NCBI GenBank assembly: GCA_902785705.1
Contig: CACZZN010000001.1
Span: 62,001-126,000, forward strand
DNA from: an uncultured Veillonellaceae bacterium
Lineage (GTDB): Bacteria > Bacillota > Negativicutes > Selenomonadales > Selenomonadaceae
Reading direction: 5' to 3'
Length of the DNA stretch: 64,000 nucleotides
The notes beneath the pieces were generated by a model. The model ran no database searches, had not been told where the DNA came from, and worked only from the letters and a program-made list of their open reading frames with translations. A program made the position numbers and the translations under genes. Of the stretch, positions 45,810 through 54,600 are shown one piece after another. Within the stretch, counting starts at the first letter, position 1. Every line of letters begins with the position of its first letter.

Positions 45810-45864
45810 GGGGCTTTGAAGGCAGCATTCATTCGAATCGCTCTTTCAAGGCCCTATTTTTTTT
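45810..45864 (+). terminator. Terminator after the DUF134-NifX gene
   Basis: GGGGCTTTGAA pairs with TTTCAAGGCCC (one bulge) across a 30-base loop, followed by TATTTTTTTT. Confidence 0.65.
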
Positions 45865-45943
45865 GCAGGTATTGATATATAATGATTTGAGGGAATGACA
45901 TCGTGAAGGCTGAAGCTGAATTTTCTACGGGAGGTATATGACA

Positions 45944-46192
45944 ATGAAGCTTTATGACAATAAAAATGAAAATCGTACCGAGTATTTAGTGAATTTTATG
46001 TGGGATGAAGAAGCCAACGTATGGATAGCGATTTGTGACGAGATTCCGTTGGCTTTGGAATCTGAATCACTGGACGAACTCATCAACCGTGTCCGACAGG
46101 CAGCACCGGAAATTATCGAATTGAACAAATTGCCCCGACGCGAATCTGTATGCTACAGCATGAGTAAACACGAGAAGATGGTATTTGCATAA
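45944..46192 (+). CDS. DUF1902/HicB-like antitoxin
   Basis: The 82-residue protein has TEYLVNFMWDEEANVWIAIC, the HicB-like beta fold, then PLALESESLDELINRVRQAA, and is typical of the DUF1902 antitoxins found upstream of HicA-type toxins. The start at ATG 45944 has GGGAGG nine bases before; ATG 45938 is also possible. Its TAA stop overlaps the toxin ATG (TAATG). The antitoxin looks intact although its toxin gene is broken. Confidence 0.8.
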   Translation: MKLYDNKNENRTEYLVNFMWDEEANVWIAICDEIPLALESESLDELINRVRQAAPEIIELNKLPRRESVCYSMSKHEKMVFA

Positions 46193-46546
46193 TGGCAGAG
46201 TATGAGAAAAAGGTGCGCGAAATTCTACGCCGGAATGACTGCGTTTTCGTTCGACAAGGAAAGGGAGATCACGAAATCTGGCATAGCCCTATAAACAACA
46301 GAAATTTCCCCGTGGATAAGAAAATAAAGGAAGCGCTGATTAAATGAGCTTTTGTCATTGTCGAAGGATTTTTCTGTCAGGCAAGAAAGATGCCGTGAAG
46401 TCGTAGCAGAGCTACGTCGAACGGCATCTGACTGACAGGAAAAGACTCGGCAAGGGTAAGAGGGAATTAATCAGTGTTTCCTAAAATCTCGTCATACGGC
46501 AAATGCCATTATGAAGCAAAGCGGCGTAGACTATCGTTTTTCATAA
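46192..46546 (+). pseudogene. HicA-family toxin gene split by a MITE-like insertion
   Basis: The first part (46192-46327) encodes MAEYEKKVREILRRN, then VFVRQGKGDHEIWHSP with the HicA catalytic His in GDH, and RNFPVDKKIK. The reading then enters the 155-bp element and stops after six foreign codons (TGA at 46345). Right after the element (from 46484) the missing C-terminus resumes: KSRHTANAIMKQSGVDYRFS and TAA at 46546. Joining the halves with a 2-bp AA duplication removed restores one frame of normal HicA length. The truncated product keeps the His but lacks the final helix, so it is probably inactive. Confidence 0.85.
46328..46482 (+). mobile_element. MITE-like element family 1, full copy (155 bp) inside hicA
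   Basis: It starts AGGAAGCGCTGATTAA and ends TTAATCAGTGTTTCCT, matching terminal inverted repeats of 16 bp with two mismatches. Inside is a long stem: AGATGCCGT with ACGGCATCT, around GTAGCAGAGCTAC. It contains no ORF. A near-identical 137-bp copy lies inverted at 62363-62499. The flanks suggest a 2-bp AA target duplication. Confidence 0.82.
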
Positions 46547-46591
46547 AGCGCTCGTCCAGATTGGCGTAAACTCACCTCCTTCCGTGCAACG

Positions 46592-46627
46592 GAAAAGCCT
46601 CCGCAGGGAATCGTCCCTTCGGAGGCT
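46592..46627 (-). terminator. Terminator of the Pro-rich secreted protein gene
   Basis: On the minus strand AGCCTCC-GA-AGGG pairs with CCCT-GC-GGAGGCT, followed by TTTTC. Confidence 0.75.
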
Positions 46628-46647
46628 GCGCTCATGCTTTCGTTCTG

Positions 46648-47028
46648 TCATTTCCCGTTTTGCTGGTGCTGCTGGTGCTGCTGATGTCCGTGCCGGGAGC
46701 CATCGGAGGGCGGAGGAAGCGGATTTCCATTTTCGTCCTTCGGGGGTTCCGGCGGCTGGCTGCCGCTGCGGTCTTCACCGTTCTGTCCCTGCCGCCCCTT
46801 GCCATCGGGCGGAGGGAGCGGATTGCCATTCTCGTCCTTCGGGGGTTCCGGCGGCTGCTCTCCGTTCTGCATCTGGGGAGGCTGTCCTTGGTGATGCCCG
46901 TTTGAATCATGACTCGTCTGCTGCTGGATACGGTGCGTGCCGGCATCATGCGTTGCCGCCAATGCAGGCACGGCTCCCATCGCCATAATCCCTGCCATGA
47001 TTCCTGCCAACAAAAGTTTCTTGCTCAT
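46648..47028 (-). CDS. Secreted Pro/His/Gln-rich repeat protein, unknown function
   Basis: The 126-residue precursor begins MSKKLLLAGIMAGIMAMGAV and PALAA, a clear Sec signal peptide. The mature protein is disordered-looking and contains two copies of QPPEPPKDENGNPLPPP about 34 residues apart. It ends in an HGHQQHQQHQQNGK tail that could bind metal. No known domain is recognisable. It has its own terminator, and its promoter shares a four-box operator with the next gene at 47371. The start could also be ATG 47037. Confidence 0.7.
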   Translation of the reverse strand: MSKKLLLAGIMAGIMAMGAVPALAATHDAGTHRIQQQTSHDSNGHHQGQPPQMQNGEQPPEPPKDENGNPLPPPDGKGRQGQNGEDRSGSQPPEPPKDENGNPLPPPSDGSRHGHQQHQQHQQNGK

Positions 47029-47074
47029 ATCATTCATCATCCCTTCATCGTGTTCTGTTGTTTCCACGATGCAG

Positions 47075-47129
47075 AGTATATGCCCCACAGGTTAAACGGC
47101 TCTTAGCACCGGATTAGAAAAAAGTTAAA
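47075..47129 (-). promoter_or_regulatory. Promoter with four 11-bp-spaced boxes, gene 46648-47028
   Basis: On the minus strand the -10 is TATACT (47075-47080). Upstream boxes TTTAAC (47091), GCTAAG (47102), TCTAAT (47113) and TTTAAC (47124) repeat at exactly 11 bp; positions are the left edge of each box. There is no normal -35, which fits an activator-dependent promoter of the OmpR/PhoB type. Confidence 0.65.
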
Positions 47130-47277
47130 TTAAGCCGTGTTTCCCTAACCATCGGAATAGAAATTCGCCCTTTTTTTCATAACTCCTGCTTGAAAAGTTT
47201 GAAATTTTATGCCGCAACCCGTATCGTTTGTCGGCTTAAAGGCACTTCACAGACCATGCGGGCAACAAAAAAATGAG

Positions 47278-47322
47278 AAAACCATCTCGCCCGCAGGAAA
47301 ACTCCCGCGAGGGCGAAATGGT
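47278..47322 (-). terminator. Terminator of gene 47371-48117
   Basis: On the minus strand ACCATTTCGCCC pairs with GGGCGAGATGGT (one G-U), with a further CGCGGG/CCTGCG inner stem, followed by TTTTCTC and a later T7 run. Confidence 0.8.
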
Positions 47323-47370
47323 CTGCAATCCGAGGGTTCCTATCATATCGTAGGGTCCCACACTGTCAAG

Positions 47371-48117
47371 TTATGCTTCCGGTTCTCCCATCGGAGCTCC
47401 CTCAGGGCCGGGACCTCCCATCATATCTCCGTTCATCATGCCGGGATTTCCTCCCATCGGCCCGTTCCCGAAGCCGCCCCGATGCTCAGAGCGCAGCTTG
47501 CTCACATCCACGCCGAATTCCTTGGCGACATCCCACCATGTATTGTTGATTTTCTTGCTGTCCAAGACGATCTGGATATCCTTGTCCGTTTCCTTCGCAA
47601 TGCGTGCCGCCATCGCAATGTCCATCGGGCGATAGCCGTTTTGCAGCATTTCCTTTGCCTGCGCTCTGGTGATATCCCCGCTGAGCGCCAGATGCGCCGC
47701 CGTCATCTCGATCTGCTCCGCACGCATCTGCTCCTTCGTGACACCGAGGGATTTCTGCACATCCCGCCAATGATTGTCCTTCGTCTTCATGGCAAGCACA
47801 TCGCTGAAGGACTTCCCGCTGATCTTCGCGAGGATGGCCGTATAGGCAATATCACGAAAATTCCGCTTGTCGTTCAGCGCGGCAAGCACTTCGCTCTCCT
47901 TCACGCCAAACTGCTCCGCGACATGCTTCGCAATCTTGCCTGCATCCAGCTGCGGCATCTGCCCCGGGCGCATGTTGTCCCTGCGCTCCATGTGCGCATT
48001 GGCCTGCCCGTTGTCCTGCGCGGCGGCAGCCCCCGCATAGCTGATCGTCCCCGCCAGCAGGACCGCTCCCGCCAGCATGCCGCTCAATAATCTCTTTTTC
48101 GTCGCTGTCATCTTCAT
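47371..48117 (-). CDS. Secreted protein with an internal duplication, unknown function
   Basis: The 248-residue precursor has a signal peptide (KRLLSGMLAGAVLLAGTISY). Two related units follow: DIAYTAILAKISGKSFSDVL...WRDVQKSLGV and DIAMAARIAKETDKDIQIVL...WWDVAKEFGV, each helical and about 45 residues, so the gene contains an old duplication. The tail is Gly/Met/Pro-rich (GPMGGNPGMMNGDMMGG). I recognise no family function. The start is ATG 48117, with AAAGGATG upstream. Its promoter array matches that of the 46648 gene. Confidence 0.75.
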   Translation of the reverse strand: MKMTATKKRLLSGMLAGAVLLAGTISYAGAAAAQDNGQANAHMERRDNMRPGQMPQLDAGKIAKHVAEQFGVKESEVLAALNDKRNFRDIAYTAILAKISGKSFSDVLAMKTKDNHWRDVQKSLGVTKEQMRAEQIEMTAAHLALSGDITRAQAKEMLQNGYRPMDIAMAARIAKETDKDIQIVLDSKKINNTWWDVAKEFGVDVSKLRSEHRGGFGNGPMGGNPGMMNGDMMGGPGPEGAPMGEPEA

Positions 48118-48204
48118 CGTGATCATCCTTTCACATCATGCAAGTATCCGAATATATGTATGTTTCGCCAAGGCTCGCAATATTTCCTCCCTTGGATGCT
48201 ACAC

Positions 48205-48259
48205 AGTATAGCCATGGCAAATTAAATGCGTTTTAGCCGCAGATTAGAATTTCGTAAAA
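48205..48259 (-). promoter_or_regulatory. Promoter with four 11-bp-spaced boxes, gene 47371-48117
   Basis: On the minus strand the -10 is TATACT (48205-48210). Boxes TTTAAT (48221), GCTAAA (48232), TCTAAT (48243) and a weaker TTTTAC (48254) repeat every 11 bp at the same distance from the -10 as in the neighbouring promoter. Confidence 0.65.
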
Positions 48260-48380
48260 AACTTGATTCTCTAATTTTTCGCAGCAGTACAGAAGGAAAA
48301 CGGCAACTTGTGTAGAATGAATAAGTATGAGAATCTTTGAGGCAAATGTATTGCCATATTATCAGAAAGAGGTGGCTCAT

Positions 48381-48590
48381 ATGACCGAACAGGAGCTTGA
48401 AAAGCTCGTAGCGGATAAGCTCAGCGAAGCATGCCAGGCGACGGAGCATCCGAAGAAATTCTTCATCACGGAAAACGGCCGCGGCGTGGTCGACGGCGGC
48501 GATCTTTACAACGCAGTGCTGCAGGATGTCTTGCAGGTGGTCCAGAAAGCGATGACCGACATCCTGAAGGAAACTGTCCTCAAAAAATAG
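48381..48590 (+). CDS. Small 69-aa protein, unknown function
   Basis: MTEQELEKLVADKLSEAC opens a short helical protein that also has FFITENGRGVVDGGDLYNAV and a C-terminal helix. AAAGAGGTGG precedes the ATG and a strong terminator follows, so it is likely a real single gene. No signal peptide or known domain is visible. The in-frame extension to 48327 lacks a good ribosome binding site. Confidence 0.65.
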   Translation: MTEQELEKLVADKLSEACQATEHPKKFFITENGRGVVDGGDLYNAVLQDVLQVVQKAMTDILKETVLKK

Positions 48591-48611
48591 AATCATACTG
48601 GCAACAAAAGA

Positions 48612-48648
48612 CATCCTGCCGGACAATCAATCCGGCAGGATGTTTTTT
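48612..48648. terminator. Terminator between the 69-aa gene and the hybrid kinase gene
   Basis: CATCCTGCCGGA and TCCGGCAGGATG pair perfectly (12 bp, 7-base loop) with TTTTTTATT on the plus side. On the minus strand TCTTTTGTT follows, so it may also end the kinase transcript. Confidence 0.85.
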
Positions 48649-48657
48649 ATTGAGAAC

Positions 48658-51423
48658 TCAGCTCTCTCTCTTGACGTATTTCAGGAGCAACGCCTTCAGC
48701 ACATCCACATCGATCGGCTTGGCAAGGTGCGCGTTCATCCCGGCGGCATAGCACTTCTCCGCATCATCCGCAAAGGCATCCGCGGTCATGGCAATGATCG
48801 GGATTTCACCCGCATCCTCACGATCCATCGCCCGAATCGCCCGCGCAGCTTCAAAGCCGTTCATATGCGGCATCCGAAGATCCATGAGAATCGCGTGATA
48901 GTACCCGACGGAGGATTCGGCAAACATCTTCGCAGCAATCTTTCCATCCTCCGCATGCTCGACGTCGGCTCCGTTGTCCTCCAGTATCATCGTAGCAATT
49001 TCCGCATTGACCTCCATATCCTCTGCCAACAGGATCCTCATGCCATCGAGCCTGATCTCAGACTTATCCTTTTTTTCCTCATCCTCTGTCCCATCCTGAC
49101 TGCGCTCATCCTCGCTTCGGTACTTTTTCAGCTCATGGTACAGCGTCGATTTGAACAGCGGCTTTGCAATGAACCCTGTGATTCCTGCGTCCCGTGCCTC
49201 CTCCTCGATTTCGCTCCAATCGTAGGAGGAAATCAGACTGATGGGAATGTCACGACCCAGCGTCTCGCATATCTTTCGCGTCGTCTCGATGCCATTCATG
49301 CCTGCCATCTTGTAGTCAATCAGTATGGCAAAGAAATCCTCCCCCGCTTCATGCGCCTCCATGACCTTCTTGATCGCCGACTCCCCGTCCGTGCAGTACT
49401 CCGGCCTCGTTCCAAGTTCCTTCAGGCAGAGCTCCGCCGTGCGGCAGAGGTCTTCGTTGTCGTCCACCACAAGGATCTTCCACGGCGGCAGCTTCATCTC
49501 CTTTTCGGATTCCGTCACCCGCTCGAAGTCAATGGAAACAGAGAATGTAGTTCCCTCTCCGGGAGCGCTCTCCACCTGGATCGTACCGCCCATAGCGTCC
49601 ACGATATGCTTCGCAATCGTAAGGCCAAGCCCCGTCCCCTGCGTCTTATGGACGCGGCGGTTATCCTCCCGCTCAAACGCGGTAAAGAGCTTTTTCTGGA
49701 ATTCCTTCGTCATGCCAATGCCGGAATCCTTCACAGAAAAATGCGTGCGCACAAAGTCCCGCCCCTTCGGTGATTCCTCCTGCCAGAGATAGATGTGCAC
49801 AAAGCCTTCCTTGGGCGTGAACTTCATGGCATTGCTCAGGAAATTCAGCAGCACCTGGTTCAGCCGCACACCGTCGCAATAAACTTCCTCCGAAAGGATA
49901 TTGCTGATGAAGATATCGAATTTCTGCCCGTTCGCCTTGATCTGCGGACGTATGATATCGCACATGGCCTCCATGGTCTGGCGGAGGGAAAGCGCCTCCA
50001 TGGAAAGCACCATCTTGCCGCTTTCGATCTTCGCCATGTCCAGCACGTCATTGATCAGGCCCAGCAGCTGCTTTCCTGCCAGCGTGATCTTGTGCAGGCA
50101 GTCCTCCACGCGAGCCGGATCATCCATATGGCTGCGGGCGATGCTCGTCATGCCGACGATCGCGTTCATCGGCGTGCGGATATCGTGGCTCATGTTGGAA
50201 AGGAACTCGCTCTTCGCCCGGTTGGCAGCCTCAGCATCCTCCCGCGCACGCTCCGCATCTTCCCGCGCACGGATTGCCTCGTCATTGGCCGCCTCCGCCT
50301 CCACGAGAGTCTCCTCGGCCTGAAGGCGGGCGTCCTCGGCCTGCCGCTTGGCGCGCATGGCCTCATCATTGGCAGCCCGTGTCTCCTCCAGCAGTGCCTC
50401 GGTCCGCGCCGTGGATTCCTCCAGCGCGTGGATCTGCGTCTGCGTCATGCGGTAATAGAATATGAACACCACCAGCACGCAGAGGAACAGGAACGCCACG
50501 GCCAGCATCATCAAGTTGCCGCGCGCCGCACCCATATCCACGATCATCTGGTCCATGGCGTTGAAGGGCATGACGGAGACCAGATACCAGTTGCTTTCCG
50601 GCAGCGACACTGCCAGAACACTGCGCCCCTCCTCGATGCCGGTTCCGGGATCCTTGTACCTTGCCACGAAACTGATGGGTTTCTGGTTTTCAATCGCTGT
50701 GCCGAATTCCTCTATGATGCTGCTCATGGGCTTGTCCAGCCCTATCGCGTTCTTTTGCAAATCCTCGAAGAACGTATCTCCCGACAGATTGTTCGTCGGC
50801 TTCGTCACAAAACTGCTGTCCCTGCGGATGATATGGAAAAAAGCAAAGGTTCCGTCCGCATCCAGATGCATTTCCTCCATGAACACCTTCATGGAGCGGC
50901 AGCCGATCATGCCAACGCTCCTGCGTCCGTCCCGCATGGGATAGCTGGCAGGGATGTACCAGACGATGACCTGCCCCCGTTCATTCCGTCCGCCGGTGAC
51001 TCCCATATCTCCCGACTTGACGTGTTCCATCAGGAATTTAGGATCCCCAAAGGATTTGAAGGGGACGCCATAGACCGTCTCAAAGCTCCCGTCCTCCGCA
51101 ATGAGCGCGCAGGTCGTGAGTCCCTGAGTTTCTGCGCGCGCCGAAATCGTGTCCGCCGTGGATTGGGCATTGTTCAAGTCCGCATGGCTGTTGACCCAAT
51201 CCTTGAGATGAAACATCTGGCTGAAGCGGATATCTTTGATGGTCGTGAAATGATACAGCGCCTCTGCCGCGATTCCTGTGACATAGGACTGGGCCACCTG
51301 CCGTACATCCGACGAGGTCCTTACCCCCATGTACTGGTTCATGGCGAAAAAGACCGAGACAGACATCACGACAATAAACAAAAAACCACCGACAATCATT
51401 CGCCTTGCCTTGCTCTGATCCAT
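48658..51423 (-). CDS. Hybrid sensor histidine kinase with two receiver domains
   Basis: The 921-residue inner-membrane sensor has one N-terminal helix (IVGGFLFIVVMSVSVFFAM), a Cache-like periplasmic domain of about 270 residues and a second helix. A long Ala/Glu/Arg heptad coiled coil follows. The HisKA motif SNMSHDIRTPMNAI has its phospho-His near 412, and the HATPase N-box is LLNFLSNAMKFT. Two receiver domains end the protein: ILIDYKMAGMNG (Asp near 702) and ILMDLRMPHMNG (Asp near 847). No Hpt or DNA-binding output domain is present. The start is ATG 51423 with GGGAGAG before it. Its ligand and output partner are unknown. Confidence 0.92.
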   Translation of the reverse strand: MDQSKARRMIVGGFLFIVVMSVSVFFAMNQYMGVRTSSDVRQVAQSYVTGIAAEALYHFTTIKDIRFSQMFHLKDWVNSHADLNNAQSTADTISARAETQGLTTCALIAEDGSFETVYGVPFKSFGDPKFLMEHVKSGDMGVTGGRNERGQVIVWYIPASYPMRDGRRSVGMIGCRSMKVFMEEMHLDADGTFAFFHIIRRDSSFVTKPTNNLSGDTFFEDLQKNAIGLDKPMSSIIEEFGTAIENQKPISFVARYKDPGTGIEEGRSVLAVSLPESNWYLVSVMPFNAMDQMIVDMGAARGNLMMLAVAFLFLCVLVVFIFYYRMTQTQIHALEESTARTEALLEETRAANDEAMRAKRQAEDARLQAEETLVEAEAANDEAIRAREDAERAREDAEAANRAKSEFLSNMSHDIRTPMNAIVGMTSIARSHMDDPARVEDCLHKITLAGKQLLGLINDVLDMAKIESGKMVLSMEALSLRQTMEAMCDIIRPQIKANGQKFDIFISNILSEEVYCDGVRLNQVLLNFLSNAMKFTPKEGFVHIYLWQEESPKGRDFVRTHFSVKDSGIGMTKEFQKKLFTAFEREDNRRVHKTQGTGLGLTIAKHIVDAMGGTIQVESAPGEGTTFSVSIDFERVTESEKEMKLPPWKILVVDDNEDLCRTAELCLKELGTRPEYCTDGESAIKKVMEAHEAGEDFFAILIDYKMAGMNGIETTRKICETLGRDIPISLISSYDWSEIEEEARDAGITGFIAKPLFKSTLYHELKKYRSEDERSQDGTEDEEKKDKSEIRLDGMRILLAEDMEVNAEIATMILEDNGADVEHAEDGKIAAKMFAESSVGYYHAILMDLRMPHMNGFEAARAIRAMDREDAGEIPIIAMTADAFADDAEKCYAAGMNAHLAKPIDVDVLKALLLKYVKRES

Positions 51424-51452
51424 AGCTGCTCTCCCTGTCTTCATCATGATTT

Positions 51453-51485
51453 TAAGGAAACACTGATTCGTTCAGTGTTTCCTTA
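51453..51485. repeat. Solo hairpin of element family 1
   Basis: TAAGGAAACACTGA, loop TTCGT, TCAGTGTTTCCTTA: a perfect 14-bp inverted repeat that equals the two ends of the family-1 element joined without its middle. It lies between the RND gene stop and the hybrid kinase start. Confidence 0.7.
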
Positions 51486-51554
51486 ACCCAAGAACCCAAA
51501 AGCCTGTCATATCAGTATACCAGATTCCGCATGTCTTGTCAGCTTTTATCCTCA

Positions 51555-51577
51555 CGTTCGGAAAAATTTGCTGTCCG
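51555..51577. repeat. Short intercistronic repeat (GCGTTCGGAAAAATT type), copy 2
   Basis: CGTTCGGAAAAATTT matches the first half of the copies at 28716 and 55766; the second half differs. It lies just past the RND gene stop. Confidence 0.3.
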
Positions 51578-51616
51578 GACGCTCAATATGCAAACTCCGC
51601 GAACCTCACCTGCGCT

Positions 51617-54600
51617 TCACGCTTCGCGTTCCACATGATAGACTGCCGCATACATGGTGGGAAGCACCAGCAGCGTCAAAACCGTCGCCGCAAGGAGCCC
51701 GCCGGCAATCGCAAGCGCCATCGGCCCCCAGAATGTGCTCGGCATCAGCGGCAGCATGCCAAGAATGGCTGCGGCCGCCGTGAGCAGGATCGGACGGAAG
51801 CGAAGGACAGCCGAATCAATGATGGCATCCCAGGGAGATTCCCCCTCCGCCATGTGCTTCTGGATCTGATCGATCAGGATGACGGAATTTCGGATAATCA
51901 TACCGCTGAGCGCCAGAATACCCAGATACGCCACGAAGCCCAGAGCCTTGTCAAAGAGCAGCAGCCCCCATGCGACACCGATGATGCCCATGGGCGCCGT
52001 CAGGAGCGTGAGCAGCATCTGTTTCCCGTTGCGAAGCTGGAACATCAGCAAGGTCATGATAGCAAACACCATGAACGGTATGGGCTGGACCAGATAGCCC
52101 AGCGATTTTCCGCTGTCCTCCAGCGCGCCGCCCACCTCGATGCCATAGCCGTAGGGCAGGCTCTGCCTGAGCTCTTTCGTCGCGGCATAGGCTTTCATCT
52201 CCGCGTCGTTCGGTGTGCCGCTCTTGATATCCCCCAGCACCGTGACCGTCGGCTTCAGGTTCCTGCGCTCGATGTGCCCGTTTTCACCCTCGTAGGAAAT
52301 CTTCGCGATCTGCGACAGCGGGACATAGCCCGCGCTGCCAAGGTAAATCGGAAGCTCCTTCAGCTTGGAAAGATCCTTCCGATCCCCTGCCGCCAGCCGA
52401 AGATCAATATCAATCGTTCGATCCTCCGCATAGAACTGCGCCGCCTTTGCCCCTGTCAGCTCCGTATAGAGCGCCTGCGCGACCGTGCGGCTTGAAAGCC
52501 CCATGCCCCGCAGTTTGTCCTGATCCAGCTCCAGATGCACGACCTTGCTCTTTTCCGCCCAGTCCAGATGCACATCCGTCGCATTGGGATCCTGTGCCAC
52601 CAGTTGCCTTGCCTGCTGTGCAATGGCAAGCACCTTCTCCGGATCATAGCCCGTCACGCGCAGCATGATCGGATAGTCCGCAGGCGGGCCTGTCTGCAGG
52701 AACTGCAATTTGCTCCTTGCAGCCGGGAGCTTTTCCGCCATCGTCTGACGCAGCTTTTGCGTCAGCTCCTCACGCGCCTCCGTGCTCTTCGCCACGATCA
52801 CGAACTGCGCGAAGTTGTCCGCGGGAAGCTGGGGATTGATGGTCAGCACAAAGCGCGGCGCACCCGTCCCGACATAGTAGGAATAGTTTTCAACCAGCTC
52901 CGGATACCCGTCCAAAACATCCGCCAGCTTCCTGCTTTCCGCCTCCGTTGCCTGCAAGGACGAGCCGTCCGGCAGCCTGAGATCCACCATGATTTCGGGC
53001 CGCACGGAGGGCGGGAAGAATTCCTGACGCACAAACCCCATCATGTAAACGGAGATTCCAAACAGAACCGCCGTTCCGCCGAGCACCAGCTTCCGATGCG
53101 TCAGGAACCACTCCAGGATACGGCGGAAACAGACATAGAACCTGCTCCGATAGGGATCCTTTTTCCCATCCGCATCCTGCTGCGGCTCCACGCGGATCAG
53201 ATGATACCCGAAAAGCGGCGCCACCATGACCGAAACGAACCATGACAGCACCAAAGCCAGCGAAATGACAGGGAACAAGGTGCTGCAGAACTCGCTGGCG
53301 ATGCCGTGGGCAAAGGCCACCGGAATGAATCCCGCGCAGGTGATGAGCGTACCCGTGAGCATGGGCTTTGCCGTTGCCTCAAAGGCATAGCAGGCGGCAT
53401 GGAAACGGTCGAATCCGCTTTCCAGCTTGACGCTCATCATCTCCACCGCAATGATGGCATCATCCACCAGAAGTCCCAGCGCGATAATCAAAGAACCCAG
53501 AGACACCTTCTGCAGATCAATGCCGAGAAGATACATCCCGCAGAACACTCCCGCAAGCACCAAGGGAATGCAGCCTGCCACCACCATGCCCGTGCGCAGG
53601 CCCAGGCTCAGGAAACTCACAGCCAGCACAATGACGATTGCTTCCGTGAGTGTGTGCAGGAATTCGCCGATGGAATGCTCCACCACCTGCGGCTGATCCG
53701 ATACTTGATGCAGTTCCAGCCCCAGCGGCAGCTCCGCCTGATACGCCTTTTCCATCTGCTCCAGATCGTCCCCGAGCTGCAGGATGTTCTCGCCGGGCAC
53801 CATGGAAACCGCGATCCCGATGGCAGGCTCCCCGTTGAAGAACATCTTGGGCTCCGCAGGCTCCGCAAAGCGCCGCTCCACCTTCGCGATATCCCCCAGC
53901 CGGAACAGTTTCCCATTGCCGCTGACCGGAAGGTTCCGGATGTCCTCCACATCATCGAAAACGCCCGAAAGACGCAGATACACATTATCCGAGGAAGTCT
54001 CAATCCGTCCCGCGGGCATCATGCGGCCCTGCGCCTCCAGCGCATCCGCTACCGCCGAGGGACTGATGCCCAGCTCCGAGAGCTTCGCCTGCTCCAGCTC
54101 CACGTAGACGCGCTCCTTTTGCTCCCCCAGGAGCTTCACGCGCTGCACGCTTTTCAGCGTCAGCAGCATCCTGCGGAACTTCTGCGCACGATCCCGCATT
54201 TCCTCATAGGAAAACCCGTCCGCCGTAAGCGCGAACACAGAGCCGTATACGTCATCAAAGCGATCGTCATAATAAGGGCCGTACACCCCTTCCGGCAGGC
54301 TCTCCTTGATATCCTCGCAGTGATTCCGTACCTCTTTCCAGATATCCCGGACACCTGCGGCAGGCATGTCATCCCGCAGGCTCACATGGATGATGGACAC
54401 TCCCGGTCTCGTCGTACTGGTCAAATGATCCAGCCCCGGGGTATCCTGAAGCTCCTGCTCCAGCTTGTCCGTCACCTGCTGCTCCACCTGCAGGGCCGTA
54501 GCGCCGGGCCAGCTCACCGACACGACCATCTCCCGGACGACAAATGCGGGATCCTCCATCCGCCCCAATTTCTGATAAGAAAAAATACCGCCCAGGAAAA

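Larger units (their letters stand above)
47029..47370. other. Spacer between the two secreted-protein genes
   Basis: It holds the promoter and four-box array of the 46648 gene (47075-47129) and the terminator of the 47371 gene (47278-47322). I see no gene in the remaining sequence. Confidence 0.6.

Noticed and set aside
48658..51423. The hybrid kinase as the regulator of the four-box promoters
   Set aside because: It has receivers but no DNA-binding domain, and no OmpR-type regulator is encoded nearby; the link is only proximity.
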